From Leguminivora glycinivorella (taxonomy: Eukaryota > Arthropoda > Insecta > Lepidoptera > Tortricidae), in the NCBI RefSeq assembly GCF_023078275.1, contig NC_062973.1, positions 16,320,456 to 16,384,455 on the forward strand: 64,000 nt of DNA, in the 5' to 3' direction. The notes below the pieces were generated by a model. That model was not told where the DNA came from, did no database searches, and saw nothing but the letters and a program-made list of their open reading frames with translations. This document shows, piece by piece, positions 34,061 to 45,682 of this stretch. Every line of letters begins with the position of its first letter. Within the stretch, counting starts at the first letter, position 1. Position numbers and translations under genes: made by a program.

Positions 34061-35451
34061 AAAATTTTATGTTATAAAATGTACTTTACTTTTTAGTTAG
34101 TCGTCGTGCTTGTAATATATCTCATTACTTAAATAAAATGGTTTCATAATAAATTAATTGTTTTATTTTTAACATACTAAAACATAGAGAATAAATACGA
34201 TATTATTTTTAGAGTTTTACCACTCACAATATAGTTGAAATATGTATACTGAGATCTATTATATATCAAAACCATTTATAATTCATGTAAATCGTGATCA
34301 TTTTATAAGATAAACATAGCGAGTGAGCAACCAGGTAAACTGACTCAAATTACAACTAAATGAGTAATTGCAATTTCGCATACTGTTCAATGTATGTCAT
34401 GATTTTAATATAATCAAAATTTGAACCTTATATCTTTATGAAAAGTTCTGCTTTGCAAAGTGCAGTATATGACATACGCTAGCCTTTAATTTATACTGAA
34501 CTCTTTGTTATGGGTGTCAAAGAAGATCATATTTTATATACGTTATTTTAAACCATATATTACAAAATTCGTAGTAGATATGACGTGGGAGTACGTAATC
34601 CGAAACAGCCAATAGCATAACTGGGTCTACATCACACTTATAAAGTTTTTACAATGTTTCATATAAATAAAAATGGTGATGTGTAGTATGTCGGGTTGTG
34701 ACGACCGACAACCTCAACACGTAAACCATTCCTTGGCTTGGCCAACCGAGGCATGTAGTGTTGAATTCGAGACTTGGGGATCTCTGTATTTACGCGGTCG
34801 ATAGATATGGAATCCCATACCCGGAGGGGGTCAAACTCAATCGATGCATGTAAAACGCGACTACACCAGAGTTCACACTTTGGGGGTCCATTCGTGTTCT
34901 GCGACGCTGACGAGCTGATCAGACACGTTGTGTGTAAACGCCACTGTCAATCGAGCAAACGCTTGAGAGAGACCACATCTGAGATTGGCCACCTCGGAGA
35001 GTGTGTTGCGTTAAGCTTTTGCTATTTAATATCATACCTAACTTAACTTTACGGCTTACATTTTCGAAATGGACCATTTAACAACGAACACCATACTTCA
35101 TCTGTTTCAATCAAATGAACGAATCCGAAATGTTAAGTTAAAAATCTGATTGCGCTTTTACAGTTCACAAGTTCTAATTCTAAATATGCAATCGTAAACC
35201 TTGTGTGCTTTTTAAACCATCAGAAAACCTATTGAGAGTTTCAAATCATGAGAAAGCCGATTAGGAGTTTTAAATCATCTGAAAACCTATTGAGAGTTTC
35301 AAATCATGAGAAAGCCGATTAGGAGTTTTAAATCATCTGAAAACCTATTGGGAGTTTTAAATCACCAATAAACCTGAGTACGAGTCCTAAATATGAAGTG
35401 ATATTGGGAGTTTTCAAATCTTTGATTTGAAACTCCCAATAATCACCTACT
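33702..35451. repeat. Polinton right terminal inverted repeat (1,750 bp)
   Basis: Reverse complement of 24759-26508. Contains most of exon 2 of the two-exon gene (ending 34060), then about 1.4 kb with no supported gene. A 90-codon open stretch at 34774-35046 (and its left copy) overlaps an open stretch on the other strand; neither is recognised. Confidence 0.95.
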
Positions 35452-35457
35452 GACCTT
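35452..35457. repeat. Target duplication GACCTT (right)
   Basis: Identical to 24753-24758. Confidence 0.9.
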
Positions 35458-36021
35458 AAATGTGTATTTTCTGTTTGACTTTCAGGACTAATACGGGTCA
35501 AGTGATATTCGCACTAGATGTATTGATCTGTCTCTTTTCAGACAAGTAGATACAGTGTCGAGACCGCTTATTAGGTCCCAGCTGTAAAGATTTTTGACTT
35601 ATCCTATCCAAACCCTTTAGCACATCTTGCCTTGTCGCGCGCGAGTGCATACATCAAATGTTTTATCAATTTTATCATTTATCGCGCGTCCATACTTGCC
35701 TGCCAGGTTTCACTGTACTTGACATACATATAATATGCGGATTGGTTCTATTTAATGTAGTGCTACGAGCATTTGTCATTGTGCTACGGCAGATTTATGA
35801 TTGCTACGGTTTTATGTTGCTACGGCGTAGCGACATTCTGTGACCAAAAAGCCATTGCTGTCCTTACTAATCTCAATATTTGTACTCCTGAGAGCTCGAA
35901 TAGGTGTTACCAACTTACCACAAATCACATAATTAATAATTATATGTATAACAGTTATAATACCTCTGATGTTGCAGGACTTGCAGGCCATGGTGTCCTT
36001 GCGCTACGGTAACTGCTAATT

Positions 36022-36182
36022 AGGCCCCGTAGCCAAATGGCATTTCTACGACGCGAAACGAAAACGAAACGCCGCGAAAGATAGTCTGGCTCTGTCGCGA
36101 CAATACGCAAGAGCGAAAGAGATAGATACCTACGAGCGTTTCATTTCGTAAGCGTTTGTGCATTCGGCTACGCACGCTGGCA
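36022..36182. repeat. Short GC-rich interspersed repeat (TGGCTCTGTCGCG family)
   Basis: GGCCCCGTAGCCAAATGGCATTTC ... CTGGCTCTGTCGCGACAATACGCAAGAGCG ... CATTCGGCTACGCACGCTGGC. Related copies: 37160-37290 and 40866-40990 (reverse), 47715-47860 (forward), and partly 3600-3730. About 150 bp, non-coding, with roughly complementary GTAGCC/GGCTAC ends, so probably a MITE. Confidence 0.65.
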
Positions 36183-37159
36183 AGATAAGCTTGGTCGCCA
36201 TTTTCATTGTCACCGATATAATATAATAATTACTGTGCAGTCATGTTTCTAATCAAATATTTACTGAAATCAGCCGTAATATAGAATTCTGAAATGAAAT
36301 ATTGTATTATAGTTAGTTGAATCTAATAATCTTACCTATTTGTAATATAAACAGCGTTATTAAAATCTAATTGCCATCTTTATTGAAGCTAAAATTATCA
36401 CCCCTTTAATGTGAACATCTTTAACGCGAATCCTTTAAACTGCAGCAAATAAAAAACATTTAGTTAAAAGCTAGTCTTCAGACATCTAGGAATCTTTTAA
36501 AGTCGACGCTGGCAGGTATTTACAGTCGGTTTCGCTGCGAAGAATTCTCATTTCCGACGTCGTACTCGTGAGTTCTCTGAACTTAAACAAATTAACTTAA
36601 TCCGTCAGTCGGAGGTACAGTCAGCGGCTAATATATTGTGACAACCCAAGCGCCAAATGTACCGGAACACATCTTTATTTTAATGGTAACAAAGGTGTTA
36701 AATATAATTATTTGTCCATTTTATTCGATGCTAAATGTATGCGTCCGGCGTAAGTGACGTAGTGATCCCCCGTAATTATCGTCATCACAGTCAACCTGGA
36801 AAATTTCGAATGGCGAAACTTGACTTAGTATTGTAGTTCTCACATGTCAACAAAAAGTCTTTTTTGACACAGACATATCCGATCTATATCGTATTTAGAG
36901 CTAATATTTAGCCGTATCTTAAAATTCACATCGGTTTGTAGGGAAATGTTCTCGGTGAACGAACGTCTGACAACACGGCATGCATCTTTATTAAATTTCG
37001 AACTGATCAAGTGATCACCCAGCGAGCGATACAAACGCGTGCTCAGTCGAGCGAACCGTTTGACTGCATCTATTGGTGCGCTCGATCACAATTGGGGCCC
37101 AGGGGACGAACCGATATGACGTGCGAGGCGTGAGGCAATATCTGGAAACTTACCCAAAG

Positions 37160-37290
37160 TCACAATCCCTTACGCTTCGTAAAGTGTTCGTAGCTCTCTC
37201 TATTACTCTTCTATAGTGGTGCGACAGAGCCAGACTACGTATTGATCGCCACGTACCGTCAACGATTGTCGCTTCGGCTAGGCCAGCTGA
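37160..37290. repeat. TGGCTCTGTCGCG-family repeat, reverse copy
   Basis: CTTCGTAAAGTGTTCGTAGC, TGCGACAGAGCCAGACTACG and GTCGCTTCGGCTAGGCCAGC match the reverse of the family. Confidence 0.55.
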
Positions 37291-38231
37291 AATGTATGCA
37301 CTTTGGTACAAATAAGCGGTTTCGACTTACGTGCAGTTGCTTTCTGTTACATACAGAGTCTCCCATAAATGGTATGACACAGTGACACATACGAGTAAAG
37401 AACTTGCTAATGAATATTAGCAGTCGTATGCATCGTAAGTCATGGAGTCGTAAGCGTTATGTTTTAAGAACAATATTCGGTGAACAAAGAAGAATATAAC
37501 TTGTGGCGTTAAATAAATATTTTTAAAGCGTGAATTTTGCATGCAGCTAAGTATGAGTACAGCAATCGTATTTGTTACAAAACGCATCGCAAGTCAAGTT
37601 ATCAACCCAGCACTGACAGTTGCACACGAAACCTCGCGTGTATCCGCCTGAAGGGAGCTCAAAAGATTCACAAGCCAAGAACACTTACCGTAGTTATTAC
37701 TAGCCTTATGTGCAGGAAAACTGCATGGATTTACGACTTTTTACTGTCCCGTTTGCTATGCAGCTCTATTGTCCGTGTCTGAAGAACAGACGTCTTAGTA
37801 GCTCGCACCATGCTTTGTGAGACTTGAGAAACTATATCAGATTTTCTTACATTTAAGTACGGTCAAACGCCTACTGTACGTATGTTACATGTGTGCTCTC
37901 ACGTACTGCCTGAATAGCTTTGCCCGACAGAATGTATAAAATGCGGCGTGACTATTATTAAATTGTTATTCCACTCTAATACACAAAAGGTTTAAGTTTG
38001 TGTCGTTTGCTTTTTGTTCCCGAGCAAGCGAGCGTAATGAGTAAATAGCGTAAGACAATTATCAATCATTAAATAGGCCAAATATTTCTTCTTCTTTACT
38101 GGGCCTATGTAAGGCTCCATAGCACCTATACCTCTGCGGCCATTCCTGATTTATTGTAACCTCTACCTTCTTCAGCTCTCGGTCAATTCCTATAAATTCA
38201 GAGATGTAATATTATCTTTATTAGTTCTAAA

Positions 38232-40061
38232 TTGAAAGTGTCGGACAACAAAGTGAAAACAACTTGGAGTATTATAAATAAAGAAGCTGGTAAATGTAAA
38301 TCACACGATTGTCAAGTCAACATTGTATCAGATAATCAACAAATAGTGTCGAACAGCGATGTTGCCTCGGCATTCGAAGATTATTTCTCAAATATAGCCG
38401 TTAACACCACAAAATGTTTACATTCTTCTGCGGCTCAAGCCCATTCATTACTTTGTGCTAATGTTAAGAAATGTAATAATTCATTTGAATTTAGTCAAGT
38501 AGACTCTGTAAATATTGTTAAAACATTCAAGTCACTCAATTTAAAGAAAACGGAAGACTTATGGGGAACATCAGTTAAAGTAATTAGTCATGTCATAGAT
38601 ATAATACCACCTTACTTGGCCGTAATATATAATATTTCAATTTCACAAGGCACCTTTCCAGATCTTATGAAATGTAGCAAAGTCATACCGCTTTTTAAAT
38701 CGGGTGATTCGAGTGATATAACCAATTTCCGTCCCATATCAATACTTCCTGTACTAAGTAAAGTCTTTGAGAAGCTAATGTTAAATGATCTACTGGGACA
38801 CTTCAACAGACATAGATTACTTACAAGCAAACAGTTCGGTTTCACAAGGGGCCGTTCCACGACCGATGCTGCTTCGGTACTCATTAAACATATATATAAT
38901 TTTTGGGAAAATTCTTGTGATGCAATTGGCATATTTTGTGATCTTTCAAAAGCCTTTGATTGTGTGGATCATGGAACGCTCATTTTGAAATTAGAACACT
39001 ATGGTTTGTCTATAAATGCCCTAAACTTTATGTCTTCTTACCTTAGCAATAGAACACAAACAGTAGTTGTTAACAAAACTCGCTCTAGCGGGACTGTAGT
39101 CCAATTAGGAGTGCCACAAGGCTCAATTTTAGGTCCATTCCTGTTTTTGGTTTATATAAATGATTTGCCATGTATAGTGAAAAACTTTTGTGAAATAGTA
39201 CTTTTTGCTGATGATACATCACTGCTTTTTAATGTTGACCGAAAATCTACGGATTACAATGTAATTAATAGCACGTTAGCTGATGTACTGCAGTGGTTTA
39301 CTGTCAACAATTTACTTCTTAATTCTAAGAAAACCAAATGTATTCGATTTTCTCTGCCGAATGTTAAACCAATCGATACAAAAATACTTTTGAATGATGA
39401 ATGCTTAGAGATGGTAGATACAACACTGTTTCTTGGTTTAACATTGGACAAAAATCTACAATGGAGTCCTCATATAAAGAAACTAGCAAGCAAATTAAGT
39501 TCAGCCGCATACGCCGTTAGGAGAATCAGGCAACTGACTAATGTTGAGACAGCTCGCCTAGTGTATCATAGTTATTTTCACAGTGTAATGTCATACGGTA
39601 TTCTGGTTTGGGGCAAAGCAGCTGACATACAGACTATCTTTGTATTACAAAAGAGAGCCATTCGTTCTATTTACAACTTAGGAACACGTGAATCAGTAAG
39701 AGAACTCTTCAAAGAAATTAATATCTTAACTGTAGCTTCCCAATACATTTATGATAGTATAATTTATGTTGTTAAGAATTTAGACTGTTTCACTAAGAAT
39801 TCTGATATCCATAATTATAACACTAGAAACAAAAATAAGCTTGCCATAAAGAAGTTTCGTGTCCGTAAAGTACAGAAGTCATTTGTTGGGCAATGCATTC
39901 ATTTTTATAATAAGTTACCTGACACTGCTTTGAGATTACCCCTCCCAGCTCTTAAGAACTACTTAAAAAAATCATTGATGTTAAAGGCTTATTACAGAGT
40001 CGAGGACTATTTGACAGACAAACATGCATGGCCCGAACCAGAAACTACAAAAAACGAATAG
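38232..40061 (+). CDS. LINE ORF2 fragment: reverse transcriptase
   Basis: About 609 codons. Palm motifs are visible: FRPISILPVLSKVFEK (about 166-181), GFTRGRSTTDAA, CDLSKAFDCVDH (about 239-250), GVPQGSILGPFLFLVYINDLP (about 295-315) and FADDTSLLF (about 328-336). The thumb and a C-terminal region (YNTRNKNKL, FYNKLPDTA) typical of CR1/Jockey-like elements follow. The first codon is not an ATG and the frame opens after a TAA, so the 5' end is a truncation point; the apurinic-endonuclease domain is absent. No internal stop is seen, so the insertion looks young. Confidence 0.85.
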   Translation: MKVSDNKVKTTWSIINKEAGKCKSHDCQVNIVSDNQQIVSNSDVASAFEDYFSNIAVNTTKCLHSSAAQAHSLLCANVKKCNNSFEFSQVDSVNIVKTFKSLNLKKTEDLWGTSVKVISHVIDIIPPYLAVIYNISISQGTFPDLMKCSKVIPLFKSGDSSDITNFRPISILPVLSKVFEKLMLNDLLGHFNRHRLLTSKQFGFTRGRSTTDAASVLIKHIYNFWENSCDAIGIFCDLSKAFDCVDHGTLILKLEHYGLSINALNFMSSYLSNRTQTVVVNKTRSSGTVVQLGVPQGSILGPFLFLVYINDLPCIVKNFCEIVLFADDTSLLFNVDRKSTDYNVINSTLADVLQWFTVNNLLLNSKKTKCIRFSLPNVKPIDTKILLNDECLEMVDTTLFLGLTLDKNLQWSPHIKKLASKLSSAAYAVRRIRQLTNVETARLVYHSYFHSVMSYGILVWGKAADIQTIFVLQKRAIRSIYNLGTRESVRELFKEINILTVASQYIYDSIIYVVKNLDCFTKNSDIHNYNTRNKNKLAIKKFRVRKVQKSFVGQCIHFYNKLPDTALRLPLPALKNYLKKSLMLKAYYRVEDYLTDKHAWPEPETTKNE

Positions 40062-40567
40062 CAATTAAAATAATTGTATTATGTATAGAGGACACAGTTC
40101 AGATAAGAAAGCACATCAAATATTTTATATTTTATGTTGTGTAGGTAAATTACATATTTAATGATATTGAGATTCATATTATCTTTTTCTTCTATGACAA
40201 TTTGATATGTTTTCTCTGAAGAAGAACGACGTATTATTAAGCAATAATATAATTTATTGAAATTGATTTCCATAGAGTACCTAGTCTGTTCATATTCTTT
40301 GATGAATACTTTTGCATGTTAAATTGTATGTTGTTATTTAATGCATGTTAATTATAAGATGTAATGTTTTGAAAAGAAGTTGCCCGCCGAGTTTCTTGCC
40401 GGTCCCATAGTGGATACCCCCCTCCCAACTGAGGGGGGACTGAAATCTTCTCGAGGCTGAGGCGTAGGGTTAGAGCCGGCGTAGCTTTATTTGACGTTCA
40501 TATGCGCATTGTAATATGCCTACTTGAAAAATAAATATTTCATTTTCATTTTCATTTTCATTTTTTC
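38232..40567 (+). mobile_element. 5'-truncated CR1/Jockey-type LINE with (CATTTT)n tail
   Basis: Contains an intact reverse transcriptase frame and a 3' UTR of about 500 bp, ending AATAAATATTTCATTTTC with CATTTT repeats (about 40540-40567). There is no ORF1 and no endonuclease. A 5'-truncated reverse copy of its 3' UTR is at 51357-51655. Confidence 0.85.
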
Positions 40568-41490
40568 TTTGAACGGATGTTACTCAAGCACATCGGTTGG
40601 ATCACCAACACCATAGACTAATTAAATGTTCGAGATTTTCATCCGGTTGAGTTCATTACTCGGACAACCCCCCTTAGGCTTTCCATATATAAAAGTAGGT
40701 ACGTGTTTGTCATTACCATTCATTTTTAGTTTAGCATTCCAGCATCTTTAGTATGGAGGTGAAGTCACCGCGTCGGGCATTCAATGGCGCTCAATAGAAA
40801 TGTACCGCCGACTCGGGCGACTTTACTTAAGAGGCTCCCGGCGGACCTGGGTACCTAGCCAACGTCAACCGCTTACACTTCGTAGCGTTTCGTAGCTAGC
40901 TAACCCTATCGCTCTTCTGTAATGCGACAGAGAGCAAACTCCGTTTCGATCGCCACGTAACGCCAACGAATGTCACTTCGGCTAGGCCAGCTGTGAGGTT
41001 TCATGGCTTATTTCGCAATCAACGTCTGCAACTATTCAAATATTCCCTAAGCGACTTTCTTTTCCTGTGAACTGTATGGACGGTGGAAGTTACCTAAACT
41101 GTATGGCTATAATAATATAAAAATTAGAACTTATTAATAGTCGGAATGCAATGACATAACAGTAGAACTTCGTTACTTCAAATAGTTCAAATCTCAATAC
41201 GGTGAAATCTTCTTTCATAGGAAATAAAAATAAATGCTTATTCGTTTATGAAACTTATAAAAAATCTTTATTCAAATACATAATATTATTGGTGTCAATG
41301 ATATAAAAGTAACATAAATTAAATCAATACAAAATAAATCAGGTAGGTCATACACTAAGACTAAAATATTCCTCCCTGGATCGTACCTGGCTCAAAAGTC
41401 CCCATTATTCCCGCTGCATTACCCCGCTGGACGGCAATGGAGACCTAAAATCCTCACCTCACATTAAAAACATAAAATCCTCACCTTGCC
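40568..41490. other. No gene; one short repeat
   Basis: Contains the reverse TGGCTCTGTCGCG-type repeat at about 40866-40990; otherwise unrecognised. Confidence 0.4.
40866..40990. repeat. TGGCTCTGTCGCG-family repeat, reverse copy
   Basis: CTTCGTAGCGTTTCGTAGC, AATGCGACAGAG and TCACTTCGGCTAGGCCAGCTG match the copy at 37160-37290. Confidence 0.55.
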
Positions 41491-41509
41491 ATGCATATAC
41501 TCACTGCAT

Positions 41510-42016
41510 GTATGTATGTGAGATCAAATATTGATAATTACAAATATAGTTCTCAATCACATGGGTGTCCAACGCGTAGGCGACCTAGGCTACTCGCTCC
41601 TAGACGCCGACTTGAAAAATCTAGACGGTCTCTCAGTATCATGGGACCAAACCTATACAATGCAGTACCAAATGTCATAAAAGACTCTAAAACTAACACA
41701 ATATTTAAAAAGAAACTTAAGTTGTACCTGTTAGATAAGGCGTATTATAATATTAATGCATTTTTAGATGAACGCTGCGCTATTGACCCAGCGACGTAAC
41801 TATTACATTACTTAAATTTTTACTTATTGAATGTTAATGTGTACCTAATGTCTAATTGTATCAATGTATAATGTGTTATAATTAATATAATTAATATAAT
41901 GATTACAGATATTAAATATGAATGTAAATAGTATTTAAGAAATGAAATTAATGACTTGTAAATGTATATTTTATCTTTTACCAATAAATTACTGTATCAC
42001 TGTATCACTGTATCAA
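41510..42016 (+). mobile_element. 5'-truncated LINE end with (CTGTATCA)n tail
   Basis: An open frame to 41799 encodes a LINE ORF2 C terminus (RRLEKSRRSLSIMGPNLYNAVPNVIKDSK ... YLLDKAYYNINAFL). A 3' UTR and three CTGTATCA repeats (41993-42016) follow. The short octamer tail is typical of CR1/Jockey-type retrotransposons. It is a different family from 38232-40567. Confidence 0.7.
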
Positions 42017-42487
42017 AGGAGCGAGCCTCTGAGCCCCAAGGCCCCGCCGTCTCAATCGCCACCGGCACAAACTTATAATATAATTTATTTCTTTTTAATA
42101 AAACAAAGCGTTCAATGCATTAGCTATTTTACGGTACGGAAGCGAAGTCTCCCAAAGTTTTCGGCTCCGACATCATTGTCACATCACTCAATATATTGAG
42201 CAAGCACCAACCGTAGGTACCTACTCTTTATATGCATCATGTTCTCGAAACTTCGGAGCTGACCCACATTTCAGTAAAGTAGGCACTTTTAAGGATGATC
42301 GATAACCTTTAATGGAGTGACAATACGATGCGTCTTCGTGAATGACATGTCATGTGCTATACTTTATGAGATGAACATTTTCAGTTCATAAAGTTTTGTA
42401 GGGAAGGATAAATTTTATTGCACTACAGTGAGCTGCAAAAGTACATGGTGAATTTATCAATGAATTCATCCATAATTTCTCATAATC

Positions 42488-42672
42488 TACATGAAATCAC
42501 GACTGTATTCCCAAACGCGGTATGCAGAGTATATGAAATTTCTCAAGTTTCAGTGCCACTTTTGGAAATTAACCTACCTACATAGGTAAACAGAATTATG
42601 ATATTTCAGTATTTGCCAATCCACGGCTTTCACCACAATTTAAATTAAACCCATATCCCACAGTCGACTGTA
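42488..42672 (+). repeat. CATA-headed interspersed repeat, decayed copy
   Basis: AATCACGACTGTATTCCC, GTTTCAGTGCCACTTTTGG and CACCACAATTTAAATTAAACCCATATCCCACAGTCG align with 47003-47255. Confidence 0.55.
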
Positions 42673-43194
42673 TTATAATTACACTCAATAACAATCAAAT
42701 TACTCGTATATAAAAAACAGAAAACTCCACAAAAACCAATCCTCAAATGTATAAGCCACACTGTTCATTATAATCTCGCTAAGGTAGTGCATTTCCAATA
42801 ACCCAAAGCTACAGCCGCAGGCCCCGGCTGAACTACAAACCAAATGCGCCCCTTTCATACTCCACTAGTGTCTAACTCACGACCTGATTCGAACAATGGT
42901 GTACGTCAAAAATAAGATCTTATGGATCGGATACATCACCGTCAAAAGTGACGTTTTTTTAAGAGACAAATCCGTTCCTTGTAAAGTGAAAGCCAATAAA
43001 TATAAAGATAGGTAATATACCTAGTATGTAATTCAGCTTTTGTTAACATTTAAGATTTAACATCTATCTACATAATTTTGGAACGTTATAATAGGGAAGA
43101 GTGTCGAAAGAATTCTTTAGTTAAAAATAAATGAATAACAAACATAATTATTATAAATAGTACTTGATACCCCAAACCAAAAAACACAATATAA

Positions 43195-43316
43195 GTGCGT
43201 TTTAACATTTTCCGATCCGATATCGGATGTAGGAAACTGGCAAATGTCGAATATGGCATTTAATATAGGATATTGGTCGCACATCCGATATAGGATAGGA
43301 TAATGTGAAAATGCAC
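43195..43316. mobile_element. MITE of the GTGCGTTTTCACATTATCCG family, copy 2
   Basis: GTGCGTTTTAACATTTTCCGATCCGATATCGG ... CCTATCCTATATCGG-type inverted end, flanked by TAA (43192-43194, 43317-43319). Same family as 587-718. Confidence 0.75.
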
Positions 43317-44094
43317 TAAGACAGAGAACAAAACTTACGGCAAGAGTAGGGAGAAACGGATAATCATGAAGTAAATTACTATTAAATATATATTTTTTAA
43401 ATTATCAATAAGTACGTAATATTTGACATATATTAAACTTCGAATAAGGTCTCTACTCACTCACATTTCCATTTAATTCGGCGAGAGTGCTGACGTATGA
43501 CAAGGGATCGCAATCGCATTAATAGTAACAGTTCCGGGGCCACTCATAATACAGATCGTTTCATTCACGGTGACGCCCAAACTACACAAAGCTAACCTAT
43601 AAGGATATGATAATATAAACCAAGGCACGCGACTTCGCGTATGACACGAGTTTTATTTGTACCCGACACTAATGGACAGCCTAATTAAAAGGGCAGACGC
43701 CTTACAATACAATGTAATTAGTGATGGGAAATACCGGGAATATTTCCGTGGGATTACAAAGAATTTTATATGGAAGTCATGTCAAAGACTCTTTAAATCA
43801 AGTGAGAGGCGAATTATATCGCACACGGTCACCAAAATGATATCAAAGGATTCTGCTGTAGGTACTTAACCAAACATCTATTGGCGTTAGCAAGACTCAC
43901 AATAAAGTTCTGATGTTACACATTGGTATCCTTCTCTGTCACTATAATTAAGCCTTATTTGGAGTGAAAGAGGAAGATGCTTATAATTTGTGAACTTTTA
44001 TGAAATCGTAACGATGTGCAGTAGTTTTTGGCGAATGCGAATTCTGAATTCTGGGCGAAGTTCTAGTATATTATACCTACTACAAAAATCACAA

Positions 44095-44328
44095 AAACTC
44101 AAAAACTCTGCATGTCAAACAACAACCACATAGACACTTCTTTGCTAACAGAGTAGTCACGCTTTGGAACAAGCTACCAGAGGAAGTTGTCTCAACACCC
44201 AACATCAACAGTTTTAAGAACAAACAAACAAAATAATACGAGATAAACCTAGAAGAAGATATCAGGAATTCAGGATACAGGCCATATCAGTTGTTTTTTC
44301 AACTGCCTGCCCGAATTATATAAATAAC
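44095..44328 (+). pseudogene. Decayed LINE ORF2 C-terminal fragment
   Basis: The frame ...RHFFANRVVTLWNKLPEEVVSTPNINSFKNKQTK is a typical non-LTR ORF2 C-terminal block (WNKLP, SFK). It stops at TAA and has no upstream RT domain. Confidence 0.6.
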
Positions 44329-44548
44329 TAGCGTTAGCCCGCGGCTTCGCTCGCGTTAAATTCGAACATTGCGGAATGCATACAAACGTCCCCCATTCAC
44401 ATGCACTCTTCCCCCCCCCTCCTCCCACTCTCCATCCCCTCAACTCACGCCACTTAAAAAATCACGTCAATTCGTCGCTCCGATTTGCCGTGAAAGACGG
44501 ACAAACAAACAGACACACATACTTTCCCATTTATAATATTAAGTACGG
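44329..44548 (+). repeat. Interspersed repeat, TAGCGTTAGCCCGCGGCTTCGC...
   Basis: Starts CTAGCGTTAGCCCGCGGCTTCGCTCGCG and ends GTGAAAGACGGACAAACAAACAG ... CCCATTTATAATATTA. It is a familiar lepidopteran repeat whose truncated copy is at 18115-18275. Confidence 0.65.
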
Positions 44549-44714
44549 ATAATAAACAGCCTAGCCTGACTTAAAATAAATAAAGATTATAATAATACAA
44601 ATATTTTAATATCGTTACCACATTTACTCCATCCTTATTTGTTAAATATTGTACTATTCCTATGCTCCTGTGTAACCAGTAGTATTTTACCATACGTATC
44701 GACATACATATTCC

Positions 44715-45030
44715 AGCAATTCCCGTTTAGTTTGTACATTTGGATCGTCTTCGATTTGGATAAAAATTGGTAGGCTGATAGAGTCCATGATGCTGAGCAA
44801 GATCCACTAGGTTTCTCAAAATGTCCTAAGTTGATTGTATGAAACTTTCCTTTTTTGTTACCGAAAATGTATAGAAATCTGGTAACAAAAAAGGAAGGTT
44901 TCATACAAACTACATAGGACATTTTGGGAAACCTAGTGGATCTTGCTCAGCATCACGGACTCTATCAGCCTACCAATTTTTATCCAAATCGAAGACGTGA
45001 TCCAAATGTACAAACTAAACGGGAATTGCT
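44715..45030. repeat. 316-bp near-perfect hairpin (147-base stem, 18-base loop)
   Basis: 44715-44862 and 44881-45030 are reverse complements with only a few substitutions and a 2-base indel. The loop is 44863-44880. Open frames across it are mirror images. A transcript would form a long double strand, a possible hairpin-siRNA source; alternatively it is a snapback duplication. Confidence 0.9.
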
Positions 45031-45125
45031 CATTCATTAGTTTCGTCTCGAACTCCCATTACCATCTTTGCGTCGACACAGGACAACCAAGCTAATTTAT
45101 ACCCCCACCGTCTCAACTATTAGCT

Positions 45126-45445
45126 TTGCTGAGCTTGTGGACTCCTATGGCTTTGTCATAAAAAAACAAATCGAAAAAAATTTTTTCCCCTCACTAGCTC
45201 GGAAACACGTGTTTTGTCCTTTAATAGCAGCGGGTAAAAACGCATTTTATCCACTAGTGGGTAAAGTAATTTGAGCTTGAATAAAGTCAAATTAACTGCT
45301 TTAAAATTGATAAAAGTAGGTGAATCTAGTAATAAAGATGATTTACCACCTGTGGAACTACTGAAAGCAGTGATAAACGCATTTTTTGCGTTATAGTTTC
45401 CTCGCTATAGTGAGGGGAAAAGTTTTGTGTTACACTCGGGTGCAA
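45126..45445 (+). repeat. Likely interspersed repeat (CCCCTCACTAGCTCGGAAACAC)
   Basis: Contains CCCTCACTAGCTCGGAAACACG, AGCGGGTAAAAACGCATTTTATCC and TGAGGGGAAAAGTTTTGTGTTACAC. I believe this is a repeated lepidopteran sequence, but no second copy is in this window. Confidence 0.35.
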
Positions 45446-45682
45446 ATGTATTGGGTTGGCACAAAAGTAATGACACACTCTACAAAACTCTATACATTTC
45501 CTTTCTTAAGTTAATTGTTTTCGATAATATTCTAGTATGTTGTAGAACATTCTAGGTACTTCTAATGTGAGGGTATATAAAGCCGCCCTCGTGATTGGTT
45601 TAGTTAGATTGAAATAAAATGGACGAGCGACAAGTTTGAACACTTTACTTATATGAGATAGTTTGTGAGAGCTCATCGCAGC

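Larger units (their letters stand above)
24759..35451. mobile_element. Polinton/Maverick-type element, 10,693 bp, internally deleted
   Basis: The ends are AGTAGGTGATTATTGGGAG and its reverse complement, flanked by the 6-bp duplication GACCTT (24753-24758, 35452-35457). A 6-bp duplication, AGT...ACT ends, kilobase TIRs, a protein-primed family B polymerase and a double-jelly-roll capsid fragment together define a Polinton (Maverick). Typical autonomous elements are 15-20 kb and also carry a retroviral-like integrase, FtsK-type ATPase, adenovirus-type protease and minor capsid gene; none is seen here. It cannot be autonomous for integration or packaging on this evidence. Confidence 0.93.
35458..38220. 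other. Host flank without a supported gene
   Basis: Apart from short repeat copies at 36022-36182 and 37160-37290 I see no gene. Open stretches of 60-81 codons (for example 35658-35843, 37537-37782) show no recognisable product. 36606-36655 (GGTACAGTCAGCGGCTAATA) resembles a MITE end. Confidence 0.4.
42017..44095. other. Mostly unrecognised, with two repeats
   Basis: Holds a decayed CATA-headed repeat (42488-42672) and a TAA-flanked MITE (43195-43316). The 70-codon frame at 43657-43869 shows nothing I recognise. Confidence 0.4.

Noticed and set aside
38612..38932. Antisense frames within the LINE reverse transcriptase
   Set aside because: They are shadows of the plus-strand RT frame, whose motifs are clear.
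44635..44922. A 95-codon minus-strand frame
   Set aside because: It lies across the long hairpin and its mirror image is partly open too; no domain is recognisable.
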